A stretch of DNA of 64,000 nt from Cryptomeria japonica (taxonomy: Eukaryota; Streptophyta; Pinopsida; Cupressales; Cupressaceae), in NCBI RefSeq assembly GCF_030272615.1, contig NC_081414.1, forward strand, positions 337,818,502 to 337,882,501, written 5' to 3'. Below the pieces are notes generated by a model. It had not been told where the DNA came from. It saw only the letters and a program-made list of their open reading frames with translations, and did not search any database. Positions 33,021 through 44,577 of this stretch are shown piece by piece. A program made the translations under genes and the position numbers. Numbering within the stretch: position 1 is the first letter of the stretch; each line of letters opens with the position of its first letter.

Positions 33021-34245
33021 TCACTGAGGTGAGTGTCCACTTTCCTTTTTTAGAGATTCGACGTATCTGGACCCAATGAGCTTGACCTCCTCCATGGTGA
33101 CACTTGGCAAATTGCCAATCTGGAAGTCGATGATGTCCACATCATTGGTACAGGTAGCGAGGATGCTCTCCCACTCAACTGCTTGGGCAAGAAAATTTTC
33201 ATCAATGAAGAGAAAATTTGCAATTTTCAAGAGATCGCCTTTGTCAATCATCCCTGAATCCTTGAAGAAGCTAGACTGGATCTTGGCTCTCAGGTTTTCT
33301 GCCTACAAATGTTTCTCCTTTATGCTTTCCTTCTTCCAGATCTCTGACGCCACATGGAATACCTTGCCCAGGATCTCTCTAACACTTTCCTCTGTTTCAA
33401 AGCACTTGGTCTTGGATTTCTTCAGAACTTCAATCCGAGTGACCAAGGCATAGTAAGTCGTACCTATCTCCGGCCTGTATGATACCTGCATCCACTAGGC
33501 TTCTCTTCGACAAGCCTCGGATAACCTTCAGATGTGGGAGTATTTCATTCTGAATTTCATCCACATCCTCCCAATTGGTGGCTAGATCTTGGATACGATT
33601 GATCAGTGAAGAGGCTGACTCATGTGCCGATACTAAATTCTCTACCAGTATGTCAGCACGCACCGAAGCGTCTGAAATCCACTCCTTTGCTTGAGTGTAC
33701 GAGCCCTTCATATCATCATAATCCTTCATCGATCCCTACTGAAGAGGCTGTGGCAGAGTAACCGGGATCTCACGGTTGAGTGGTTTGGTAAGATGGAGAA
33801 CGTACTTTCTCCATTGTTGGTTCTCTTCTTCAACCTTCTTCCTCTTTTCTTTTTCATGGGCTAGACTTGCCTTCAGAGTGTTGCAAGAGTCGTCAAAATA
33901 CTGGACCTCTTGGTCCTGGGTGGGCTTACCCAGCTCTATGGTGGTAATCTTGTAATCATTCGTGACGACATTGTCCCTAGTCTTTCCTTCTTTGGGCACC
34001 GCTATCTGGACTAACTTGAACCCTTCTCTGTCTCTTTGAATTAGAGAAAACTTTCTGGCAGGCTTGGGTGGTTTAGTTATAGTGGGCTCATTCACCCTCT
34101 CCAAAAATGCTGCAATGACCTCTTCGGAACATACCTCCTTGGGGACCTTGGCCTTTATTCTTTCCCTCAGCCAATCCGAAATGGTTGATTGCTCTACAGT
34201 ATTCCGGTCAAACTCATCATCTGCCTCTCTTGGGTTTGCTGATAT
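33021..34245 (-). pseudogene. C-terminal part of the GL-4 LTR ORF
   Basis: This holds the part of the LTR protein downstream of the copia insertion. From SANPREADDEF (about 34240) it runs through SDWLRERIKAKV, YKITTIELGKPTQ and QQWRKYVLHLTKPLNRE, which align with GL-1 PDWLKERLTKVI, YNIQTIELGPST and GAWRTYFSHINEPLGRQ. The final frame (GNLPSVTMEEV ... VESLKKES) corresponds to KNLPEIPITEI ... AYAKKEN at the GL-1 C-terminus. In-frame stops near 33733, 33428 and 33250 break it. The collinearity to the very end shows that the whole ~1,070-codon ORF belongs to the family ancestor. Confidence 0.75.
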
Positions 34246-34897
34246 TGTTAACGCATTAGTAGCTTCTGCAAGATAAGATTTTCCTAACTCATTAATCTCC
34301 TCCATTTTGTTATGGTTTACTCATCTATGCTATTAGATTATCTAATTTATGCTTTCCGAACTGAATATGTTTATCAGACTGTAACTTTGATCTTGATTAT
34401 GATATTGATATTGGATAAAGATGGATTAGATCGACAACTTGCTTAACATGGTTAAGCGTCGATCTAAATGCTATTAGTTATCGGGCTTGTTTGCTTTGAC
34501 ACCGATTCATTATCGGGTGTGTTTATATCGATTTGTTATCATTTTGACACCGATTCATTATTGGGTGTGCTTATATCGATCTATTATCATTTACAACGGC
34601 ACAGATTAGTTATCATAAACATCGAGTGAATCAGTAGACAGTCACGACCAAGTGACATCTTGGTCGGACATGTCTAAAAGACATGTCCGATCAAGGTACC
34701 ACTTGATTGTGACTGCTTTACTATATATACATCATTCAAAAGAAAAGGAATGACATTGAAATCGATACATGTTCATTCTCCTACCTGCAGAAAAGAAAGA
34801 CGATAATATTATTGTCATAGTAATAATACCAAAATCTTAAATACACCATCTAGCATATAACTTGTTCATTAAATTGGAAATTGCAATAACATTTACA
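34246..34897 (+). repeat. Cop-1 5' LTR with large hairpin and TATA box
   Basis: It runs TGTTAACGC to ATTTACA. A 77-bp inverted repeat (34639-34715: 37-bp arms, AAA loop, six arm mismatches) sits just before the TATA box CTATATATACAT (about 34721-34732). A duplicated ~48-bp segment (TTATATCGAT...TTGACACCGATTCATTAT) is present here and absent from the 3' LTR. Confidence 0.9.
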
Positions 34898-34910
34898 TGG
34901 TATCAAAGCC
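34898..34910 (+). other. Cop-1 primer-binding site
   Basis: TGGTATCAAAGCC directly follows the LTR. It is the usual plant copia site complementary to the initiator methionine tRNA 3' end (canonical TGGTATCAGAGC), with one change. Confidence 0.85.
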
Positions 34911-34987
34911 ACGTTGATCGAACTTGAGGCTATTCAATTTTGTGAATAATTTAAGAACAAGGTTATATACTACATCACATTTCTCCA

Positions 34988-37900
34988 ATGGCCAGCGCTA
35001 TCAGATTCGAAGACAGACTTGGAGGTGGCGATGATTTTTTCAGCCTGGAAGTTCAGAATCCAGATGATCTTAAAAGAGAACAAAGTAGATTCATTTGTTC
35101 AAACTAAAAATGACCAACCTGAAAATGAACCTGACAAAACAGCATGGATTGAAGGAAATGAAAAGGCCATAAAAATAATAGTTGATGGGGTGAGAAACAA
35201 CATAATGCCCATCATAAGAAAACATCAGACAGCCTATAAAATGTTCAAAGCACTTGAAAGCACATTTGAGATATCAAATGCAAGTCGAACTCTGGCATTA
35301 AAACGAGAAATAAATCATATCACCATGAACAAGGGGGAGACAATCAACGCCTACTTTATGCGGATATCAATTCTAAGAGACGAACTAGCAACTTTGGATT
35401 ACGAGATCCAAAGCAAAGAGTTAACACTCATTGCTCTAGATGGGTTGCCTAGTGGATGGACTACATTCGTCCAAGGCATCAGTGCAAGGTCCAAGTATCC
35501 TAAGTTTGAAAGATTAAGGGACGATTGTCTTCAAGAAGAATCAAGATTGAACAAGATAAGAATAAAACAAAAGAACATAGACGAAGACCTTCAAGTTCTA
35601 AATACTAACACAAATAAGACAACCAAGAAGAAGCAATTTAGGAAGAGGAAGGGTCATCAAGGCAAGAACACTTCAAAGAGAGACCTATCACATATTCAAT
35701 GCTATAGGTGTGATAAGTTCGGACACTTTGTTGCAAAATGTCCAGAGAGAGCCAAACAAGCCACATTTGCCAAAGCAGGAAAATCTAAAAGAGAAAATGA
35801 CTCCCAGAACTATGTCCTCTACTTAGCACTTACAAGCCATGCATCAAATAAATCTAACTCCTGGGTGATCGACAGTGGCTCATCCAGACACATTACAGGG
35901 TTTAGAGAAGTGCTAGACTCCATGACAGAGGATAATGATGAGGAAGTAACCATCGGAGATGATTCCTCACATCCAGTTAGAGGAATTGGTTCCTGCACCA
36001 TCAAACTGAAGACAGGCATATCATTGCAACTCGAAGGAGTACTATATGTCCCCGGCATCAAGAGAAATCTAGTCTCCATATCAGCCCTAGAAGATAATGG
36101 ATACAGAGTAACCTTCATGGAGAACAAGGTGTTGGCTTGGCCAAGAAATTCTTCCATCAAGAAAGCTAAAGTCATTGGTCAAAGACAAGGCTATTTGTAT
36201 GAGCTGTGCATAGAGCCCAACCTAGCCCTAATTCATGAAGCAACAAATGCAAATGAGATCTGGCATAGAAGACTAGGCCACCTAAATTATAGAGCTTTAT
36301 CATCTATGCAAAACCTTGTCACAGGTTTACCTAAGTTGCAGCAATATCATTCAGAGGCATGCAAGGGATGTGCCCTAGGTAAAAATATCAAGGGTGCCTT
36401 CCATAATAGTACTAGGAAGACAAGCAAAGTTTTAGAGTTAGTTCATTCTAATGTATGTGGACCAATGTTTGTTCCCTCTCTAGGAGGATGTTTGTATTAT
36501 GTAATATTTGTTGATGACTACTCTAGGAAAACTTGGATCTACTTTCTGAAGTGTAAAGAATCAGAAGAGATCCTTAGTAGGTTTAAAGAGTTTAAATCAC
36601 TGACGGAGAACCACTTAGGAAATAAAATTAAAATCCTAAGGACTGATAATGGGGGGGAATACACATCAGAATTATTTAAATATTTTTGTAAAAACTCAGG
36701 GATTAAGAGGGAGCTAACAATACCTTATAATCCTCAACAAAATGGGGTAGCTGAGAGGAAAAATAGGACAATTGTAGAAGCTGCCAAAGCCATGATTCTT
36801 GATCAGAATCTAAATATCAATCTTTAGGCAGAAGCAACTAACACTGTTGTGTATATACAAAACAGATGTCCTCACTCACATCTTGAAGATAAAACTCCTG
36901 AAGAAGTATTTACCAAACTAAAGCCAGATATCAGCCACCTTAGGATATTTGGGTGTCATGTCTATATACATGTACCTAAAGAGAAAAGACTAAAACTAGA
37001 ACCTTCTGGAAAAAGAGGAATACTTGTAGAATATAGTGAAACATCCAAGGCCTATAGAATATATATACATGGTCAGAGAAATATTGAACTTAGTAGGGAT
37101 GTAATCTTTGAAGAAGATTTAGCTTCCAAAAGAGCCCTAAGTACAATAGAGCCTGCAAACTATATCCCCACTCCTAACATAGAAGAAGATCCTACTCCTG
37201 AGCTTCAGAGGGAGAATCTTGAGGAAACTATAGGTGAAACTCCAATCCTACCTAGAGAAAACCTCAAGAAAAGACCTCTATGGGCCACCAAGATTGTAGC
37301 AAAAGCTCAGAAGTTTGCTGCTCCTTCAAGAACCTTCAGGGAAAGCAAAAGACCTAATAAATTCACTAGCTATGTTGCTCTTATGAATGATCTCTCTAAA
37401 GCTGAACCAAACAATGTATCAGATGCACTTAAACATCAAGTATGGAAGGATGCCATGTGTGAAGAGTATCAGTCCATTATGAAGAATGATGTTTGGGAGA
37501 TCGTTCCTAGGCCTAGTAAGAAATCAGTTGTTTCATCAAAATGGCTATTTAAAATCAAACATGCTGCGGATGGCAGTATTGAAAAGCACAAGGCCAGATT
37601 TGTAGCTAGAGGGTTCTCTCAAAGGGAAGGAATAGACTATGAAGAAACCTTTGCACCTGTGGCCAGATATACCTCAGTAAGAACAGTACTAGCCATTGCA
37701 GCAGCAAAGGGGTGGAAGGTGCACCAGATGGATGTTAAAATACCATTTCTTAATGGTGAGATCTCAGAAGAAGTCTACCTAGAGCAACCTGAAGGATTTG
37801 AAATTCAAGGTGCAAAGTCTCATGTATGCAAACTCAAGAAAGCTCTCTATGGGCTTAAACAGGCTCCCAGGGCCTGGTATGAAAGAATTGACACCTATCT

Positions 37901-38930
37901 CTCTAAACTAGGCTTCTCTAAAAATGATGCAAATCCAAATCTCTACTACAAACAAAATAAAGGTGATATGTCAATATTGATCCTATATGTTGATGACTTA
38001 CTAATCACAGGAGAAGATCACCTCATAAATCAATGTAAGAAAGATTTATCTAAAGAATTTGATATGAAGGACTTGGGACTCCTTCATTACTTCCTAGGTT
38101 TGGAAATATGGCAAAATTCTGAAAATATTATACTAACCCAGGGAAAGTATACCTTGGACATTTTGAAGAGATTCGGAATGCATAACTGCAGACCTATGAC
38201 CTCTCCCATGGAAACAAATTTACATAAACTTAAGGAAGCATCAACAAAGTCACAATCCACTGACCCTACTCTCTACACATAGATGATTGGTTCTCTAATG
38301 TATCTAGTGAATACAAGGCCAGATATCTGTTATGCAATCAATTCCTTAAGTCAGTTTATGTGTGAGCCTAAGGAAATCCACTTGATTGCAGTGAAACACA
38401 TTATGAGATACTTACAAGGTACTCTAAACCTTGGTCTCAAATATGAGAAAGTCGATCTAGACCTACATGGATTTACAGACTCAGATTGGGCTGGGAGTGT
38501 GACTGACAGGAAAAGCACTTCAGGGTGTTGCTTTAGTTTAGGATCAGCTATGATTTCTTGGATCAGCAGAAAACAGTCTTCTATAGCACAGAGTTCCACC
38601 GAGGCCGAGTACATTGCAGCTTCCATGGGTGCTCGAGAGGCAGTATGGCTTAGGAAGTTGCTTGTGGGACTATTTGGTGAACCCATGAAACCCACTGTCA
38701 TTCACTGTGACAACCAGAGCTGCATAAAGCTTTCTATAAATCCAGTATTTCATGACAGATCTAAGCATATTGAGATTCCATACCATTATGTACGAGACAT
38801 GGTAAACAAAAATGTGATCAAATTGGAATATGTTAGTACAAGAGATCAGACTGCAGATATTTTGACCAAACCACTTTCCAGAGTGAAGGTTGATCACTTC
38901 AGAAAAGGTTTAGGTATGATAGAAAAGTAA
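34988..38930 (+). pseudogene. gag-pol: Cop-1 gag-pol polyprotein, one frameshift and two stops
   Basis: This is a single copia polyprotein in domain order. Gag starts at ATG 34988 (MASAIRFEDR) and is thrown out of frame by an extra T in the run at 35035-35040. The zinc knuckle CYRCDKFGHFVAKC is at about 35700-35740 and the protease motif WVIDSGSSRH near 35862. The integrase HHCC region is at about 36250-36375, with LRTDNGGEY and the NGVAERKN Glu following. Reverse transcriptase has ARFVARGFSQREG, QMDVK and YVDD (about 37985-38000); RNase H has TDSDWAGS and SSTEAEYIA. In-frame TAGs at 36825-36827 and 38280-38282 replace what are usually Trp and Gln codons. The first integrase catalytic Asp, in the usual HSDV motif, is Asn here (AAT, 36450-36452). 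This copy cannot mobilise itself. Confidence 0.93.
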
Positions 38931-39494
38931 TCTGCTTTGTAAATAATATGTTTAATGTGTAAACTTCTTTTGTCATGTTGAGACATTCTGGGTTTCACCC
39001 CCTGTGTTCATATCTAAGAGGTGACGATCTCTCAGATTATGAACACTTGTATGTAGACATCATAAGGTGACGATCTTATGATTCTCTAAACCAGTTATCA
39101 TGTTGGATCTTTGGTATGTCATGGATGTGCCATGATGGTGTTGTGATAAAACATTTGTATAAAATGTTTGTGCACATATCACAACTTGGATAAGATGAGA
39201 ATCTAACCATCCTCATATATTTATCCTTAGTATTGCGTGTTTAGGCAATACTGATATCACGTGTTTAGGTGATATCTTGTCATAATGAAATGATGAATCT
39301 TTTATATCACATGATTAGGTGATACTCTATGTCACATGCTTGGAGTGATGTTTTATATTTGTATATTATGTCTTGATGATACTTCATATCATATGTATAG
39401 AATCTATAGATGATATATATTCTTGGAGACTGACATTACGGAAAAACAAATGTGATGCAGGTTACTTTATCTATCTTCCAAAGCTAAGAGGGAG
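38931..39494 (+). other. Cop-1 3' untranslated region with serial hairpins and purine tract
   Basis: Short hairpins recur: 39230-39251 (GTATTG ... CAATAC), 39253-39276 (GATATCAC ... GTGATATC) and 39303-39324 (TATATCAC ... GTGATA). They share a loop related to GTGTTTAG. The purine-rich AAGCTAAGAGGGAG directly before the 3' LTR (39481-39494) is the polypurine tract that primes plus-strand synthesis. Confidence 0.7.
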
Positions 39495-40099
39495 TGTTAA
39501 TGCATTAGTAGCTTCTACAAGATAAGATTTTCCTAACTCGTTAATCTCCTCCATTCTGTTTTGGTTTACTCATCTATGCTATTAGATTATCTGATTTATG
39601 CTTTCCGAACTAAATATGTTTATCAGACTGTAACTTTGATCTTGATTATGATATTGATATTGGATAAAGATGGATTAGATCGACGACCTGCTTAACATAG
39701 TTAAGCGTCGATCTAAATGCTATTAGTTATCGGGCTTGTTTGCTTTGATACTGATTCATTATTGGGTGTGTTTATATCGATCTGTTATCATTTGCTTTGA
39801 CACCGATTAGTTATCATAAACACGGAGTGAATCGGTAGACAGTCACGACCAAGTGACATCTTGGTCGGACATGTCTAAAAGACATGTCCGATCAAGGTGC
39901 CACTTGATCGTGACTGCTTTACTATATATACATCATTCAAAAGAAAAGGAATGACATTGAAATCGATACATGTTCATCCTCCATACCTGTAGAAAAGAAA
40001 GACGATAATATTATTGTCATAGTAATAATACCAAAATCTTAAATACACCATCTAGCATATAACTTGTTTATTAAATTGGAAATTGCAATAACATTTACA
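39495..40099 (+). repeat. Cop-1 3' LTR
   Basis: It runs TGTTAATGC to ATTTACA, 605 bp, and matches the 5' LTR apart from substitutions and the missing ~48-bp duplication. The large hairpin is at 39839-39915 with fewer arm mismatches than in the 5' LTR, again directly upstream of CTATATATACAT. Confidence 0.9.
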
Positions 40100-42048
40100 A
40101 GTATGCCATCCAAGAAGACTGTAGGCGCTTCAGCTTGCTCTCTGTCTAGACTTTGGACGACCTGTTCCACTACTTCCCTAACCGGATGAGAAGGCACTCT
40201 CACTTCATCATCAATCATGCAGATGTTCATCTCTTGCTCCCCAATTGCATTCTGATCGGGCACAATGGAAGTGGCACTCAGGATGGAGTGGCCTTCACTA
40301 GACTCCCTTCTTTCACCTACAACCCTTTTCCCTGTGACCTTTGTGGAGCTTCCAACCAACTCCTTCCTTTTTCGAGACCCAACACTTTATGGATTTCGGG
40401 CATCATCGGCAGAGGTACAAGGATTGATGGACAGAGTATCATCTACTCCCATCAATTCGTATGTCAAGGGCACACCTTTGGCCTTTAACTGCCTTGTCTT
40501 TTTAGATGTCCACCACCTCGAATACTCAACCACCGACCTCATGAGGTCTGCTAGATCTGACTTCTCCCCCTCTGTCCAATCTATTAAAACTAGGGGTTCA
40601 TTTTTCATCTTTTCAAAGCCTGGCTGCTGAAGCTCTAGGCTTTCCTCCACTTGATCAGCAACTCTGAATACCTCTGTTGCTCTCACCATGCTCAAAGGAA
40701 TTCTCGACCAGAATCTCTTCCTGATCTCGAAGCTATCGGCTACATTAGCCTAGTAATCTTCTAGGTCCGGTCTATGCTCAAATGTCGTTCCTTCGACCTT
40801 CTTTATCCTGTGGAATGGATCGAAATTCCTTCTTGCCTTGTATTGATAGAGGGAGTACTAGGCTAGCTCCTTCTCAGCGGTCGCAGTAGCTTGTGATGAC
40901 GGACATGTTTCCAGCCCATTGCCAATTGTAAGTGAGGACGTTCCTGCCTTCTTTTGCTTATCCCTTTGAATCACTATATACTCCTCCAATTGTCTTACAA
41001 CCTCGAGGAACACCACTCGATTGGTAGGGTAAGCTGGAAGCTTGTATGGAGGTCCGGAGAATCCCTGAATTCGGAGGTAAGTGAACTTTGGATATTGGAT
41101 GTAACAATATCCGAACCGACTGATGAAGTCCATAGACTCTTGAGAGAGTCTCTGGTGCAACCCACCTTGCAATGTCCGAGTGATGTGCATAAGGAAAGTA
41201 TCATTCACTCTTTTGAAATGGAATTTCTCTTCCATGTGGAGCTGGGGATAGCAATCATACACTGGAAACTGGTTCTCCTTGTTCCCTACTTCTCCTCTAC
41301 AAGTGAGACCTCTGTATCTGTAGGTCCTGGCCAAGGAATAAAACAAGTAAGAACTCATGAAGAAAGTCCTATTCATCTCTAGGTTCCACGGCTGGCTGTC
41401 TAGGTTCTCACTGATCATCCTGGCCCAGTCTATCATTTTTACTCCATTGATTATTTCATTAATGAAATAATACATCCAGGGTTCGAATGGAGCTCCCTCA
41501 GGGTTTCCCATTATTCTATTGAGCAGGACGATCATGTCTCCAATGTCTTCCTTGAAGTATGCTCGTACTAGGCTCTTCCTCTGAAGTTTGGAAGCGCCCT
41601 TCCTTGGCTTGTCTAGCCAGGAATGGTTAACTATGGCATCATATTCCTCCAGGTGGCCCTGATACAAACCGTCAGCTTCGTCCTTTATCACATACACTGT
41701 GTTGTGATACTCTAGGATCCTGAAGGCCTCTCTGATGGCCTCATCACTGATGTTCGCCAGTACCCTTCCATCAGGTGCAACAATGTCTTTACTGATGGGG
41801 TTGTAATGTTTGGCACATTCGACTACTAGTTCATTGCATTGCATGGTGCGGAGGAAGCCAGCAGCATGCACGATGCCACTCTTCATCATCTTTCGCACAA
41901 TGGTGGTAGGCACAAGGTTGTCCAGACCAAACATTCGCTTCTTAAATTCCCTCAGATTGATGTGTCTGAGGTTGGTGTCGCTGACATTCTTCCATTTTGA
42001 AGTCATTCTCGACTCCGAAGGAGCATCTTTATCCACTTGAAATTTCAT
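40100..42048 (-). pseudogene. N-terminal and middle part of the GL-4 LTR ORF
   Basis: It opens at ATG 42046-42048 (MKFQVDKD) and reads 396 codons before a stop near 40858, then continues in broken frames (40695-40387, 40359-40100) to the copia junction. Conserved blocks shared with GL-1 are SKWKNVSDTNL, SGIVHAAGF, CAKHYNP, WMYYFINEIINGVK-DWARMIS, NDTFLMHITRTLQGG and YPKFTYLRIQG followed by PPYKLPAYPTNRVVFLEV. A WWTSKKTR-QLKAKG segment matches the GL-1 region before the Lys-rich linker. Similarity to GL-1 is clear but far lower than between GL-1 and GL-2, so the ORF has persisted in long-separated lineages. At least two stops (about 40857 and 40385) and other breaks disable it. Confidence 0.8.
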
Positions 42049-42059
42049 AATGTCTAGGA

Positions 42060-42900
42060 CCTGCAGACAAACAATGAAATTTTAAGTTAGAAAATAATTT
42101 GCAAAATTTCGAAAAAAAATAACGAGGCTGCGAAATGGCCAAGTGTCGGAAAATTTCATCTTATACTTAGCCATAAAAACTTGAAATTTCTTTTGAAAAA
42201 CCTTTCAATCTCAAGGATGGTCGTGATCGTAAATCAACACTGAGTGTCATAACTTTGAAAAACTTTCTTACTTAGCCAAAAAAAATGATTTTCTTTCTCC
42301 AAAATTTTCGAAAAATCATTTATTAAATTCTGGAAAATATTCAGAAAAAATCCATAAATCTGTATCATGAATTTAGTTTGACCTTCGAATGGATAGAAGT
42401 AGGGCTAGAATTTTCTCAAGAACACTCAGAAAATTCAGAAAAGGTTCAATAATTCTTCTTCGTACTAGTTGTCTTTCTCCAAAAATCTGTGGAACTTTTA
42501 TCAACAAAGTTATTCAGCTTCCAGCAATATCCAAAACTTTCTCTAAATGATCTTCAAACTGAAATACTTTACTAAGCTCTCCTTAGTAACTTCGAACTTG
42601 TTGGCGTAGAAATGAAGTTTGCAATGAAGTATTTGTAAATAAAATTAAATCCTCTATTAGAAACCCTTAAAATCTTCCAACTCATACTTCCAATTCTAAC
42701 TTCACTCTTTAGGAAGGTGTTGTCATGTTTCTAAGTTTGAAGAAAATATCTTCCAAAAGTTTCCAATTTGGCTTATAAGTTGAAATAATTATTAATCTTC
42801 CAATATTCTCTTTCAAAACTTTCTATTTTGGAATTGGGTTCGAAGTCCTTGGAGGAGTTTTGTGACATCACTTGCATTTTTGTTGATTTTGTTTGACTTT
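42060..42900 (-). other. GL-4 segment between ORF and motif array
   Basis: AT-rich sequence equivalent by position to the leader and upstream promoter of GL-1. I found no clear TATA match to the other copies and no ORF. Confidence 0.4.
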
Positions 42901-42904
42901 CATG

Positions 42905-43930
42905 TGTAGGCGGACTTTTGGAAGTTCACCTTCATCTTCTTCAAGCTTTGGCAGACTTTCCTTACCTCTCCAAGGCATGGCGGAGTTTGATGGCCTTCCC
43001 ATATGGTATGGCGGAGTTTTGGAGGCTCTTCTTTGGGCTCCCCAATTTGCATGGCCGACTTCCTTGAAGGCTCCCCTTGGGCGGAGTTTTGGAGACTCTC
43101 CCTTGGGCGGAATTTTGGAGATACCTCCACCAAGGCGGACTTTGGTGTTACCTTCTCCTAGAGCAGACTTTGGAGGCTCTTCCTACCTTGGGTGGACTTC
43201 TATGGCATCTCCTTCGGGCTCCCCAATTTGCATGGCGGACTTCCTTGAAGGCTCCCCTTGGGCGGAGTTTTGGAGACTCTCCCTTGGGCGGACTTTGGTG
43301 AGTCCTCTACCTTGGGCGGACTTCTAAGGACTCTCCTCATGGGCGGACTTTGGAGGCTCTTCCTACCTTGTTGCTTGCCAAGGCGGACTTCTAGATAACC
43401 TTTCATCAAGACTTAGAGGCCTAGGGCGGACTTTCCATATGGCTCTTCCTTCATGACTTAGCATCTTGGGCGAAGTTTGTTGACTATTCCAACATGGGCG
43501 GACTTTAGAGGTGGCACCAAGGAACTAGGATAGGGCGGAGTTTTAGGTGTTGGCCACCAAGGCTTCTCCAAAGCATGGCGGAGTTTTGATACCCCCTTTC
43601 CTTGGTCTTCTTGACCTATGGCGGACTTTAGAGACTCCTCTACATGGCGGGCTTTAGGCTATACCCCTTCATGGTGGACTTCTAGACCTCTCCTCATGGG
43701 CTCTTCCTTGGCTATCCTCCTTCCTTGGGCGGACTTCTAGACCATTCCCAAGGCTTCTCCAAGGTATGGCGGAGTTTGAGAACCCCTCTTCATGACTTAT
43801 CCAAGACATGGCGGACTTTCTTGATGTGACCCCAAGGCATAGGGCGGAGTTTTTTGATGACTCTTTCACCTTCACACACCTTCCTTCTAAGGCAAACTTT
43901 TGCTGAGGCTTCCATATGGCGGACTTTCCA
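42905..43930 (-). repeat. GL-4 motif array (GGCGGACTTT / GGCGGAGTTT)
   Basis: About two dozen copies of GGCGGA(C/G)TTT recur at 20-70 bp spacing on the plus strand, often followed by GGAG, GGCTC or CTAGA. Two longer blocks (about 43020-43115 and 43205-43300) are near-identical duplicates. The array is at the position of the GL-1 hairpin array but has a different motif and no strong hairpins. Confidence 0.75.
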
Positions 43931-44577
43931 CACTTGTCATGACATTCAACCTTATCCATTGCCCATACTTAGACAAAATTTTGGAAAATTTCAAAATTTC
44001 ACATCTTAACCAAAATTAACCAGATTAACTTGAAATTTGAAATCTATATTTAGGCAAACCCATCTGAAGCGATACACCCCTAAAATGTAGGGAACTAGCT
44101 TTTTAGGTCAAAACTCGGAGATTTTAGGTCCCGATCGAAGCTAGCCAGTGGTGTGGGTTCAAACCCTAGATTCCCATCCCGAAAAAGCAAAAAACAGGTA
44201 TCCCTAAAAAATAGGGAAAACTTTCTAAAAATAGCCATACTGGGGATCGAGCTGAAAATGCCAAAAATGAAACTTCCTAAAAAATAGGAAAAAGCAAAAA
44301 AGCAGACTTTCTAAAAAAGAAAGTTGTCCAAATTTGTCCAAATCAATTGCGATCTTCGTCCTGCGGCTTGTCTAAGCACTCAGGTGGTGTTTGTACTCTG
44401 GAATCACATGATTTGCAAAAACTAACTTTCAATCGTCAAGGCCTGAACTGCTCAAAACTAGGCAAGGCTTGGTAAAACTGAAGCGGAAGGTCATAGGATG
44501 CTAACAAAAACCCTAGAAAGCAAGAAAAGAGAGGGTCCCCATTTGCAATGGGGTGATGTGTGAAAAAGGCCACAACA

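Larger units (their letters stand above)
34246..40099 (+). mobile_element. Cop-1, near-complete Ty1/copia element nested in the GL-4 ORF
   Basis: LTRs of 652 bp (34246-34897) and 605 bp (39495-40099) flank a complete gag-pol order, with a TGGTATC primer site after the first and a purine tract before the second. Left flank GATAT and right flank AGTAT are a decayed target duplication (3 of 5 match). The element interrupts the minus-strand LTR ORF of GL-4 between the codons for FLDGI and SANPRE. The LTRs are very similar but differ by scattered substitutions and a ~48-bp duplication in the left one, so the insertion is not very recent. Confidence 0.93.
32148..44577 (-). mobile_element. GL-4, solo giant LTR with nested copia; about 6.6 kb without it
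   Basis: It starts TGTTGGTGTC at 32148 and ends CACAACA at 44577, flanked by CTTAG (32143-32147) and CTTAG (44578-44582). The tail (GGATACCCGAAGGC, TATCCTCTCCTGA), the telo-box promoter and the terminal hairpin (CCCCATTTGCAATGGGG) match the other GL copies. It contains a diverged full-length LTR ORF, split by the copia element at 34246-40099, and its own motif array (42905-43930). It is inserted in Gy-1 between protease and reverse transcriptase. Confidence 0.88.

Noticed and set aside
43200-43959. Open frames with Lys/Ser/Pro-rich products in the GL-4 array
   Set aside because: Produced by the GGCGGA(C/G)TTT repeats; frames overlap on both strands and lack conservation.
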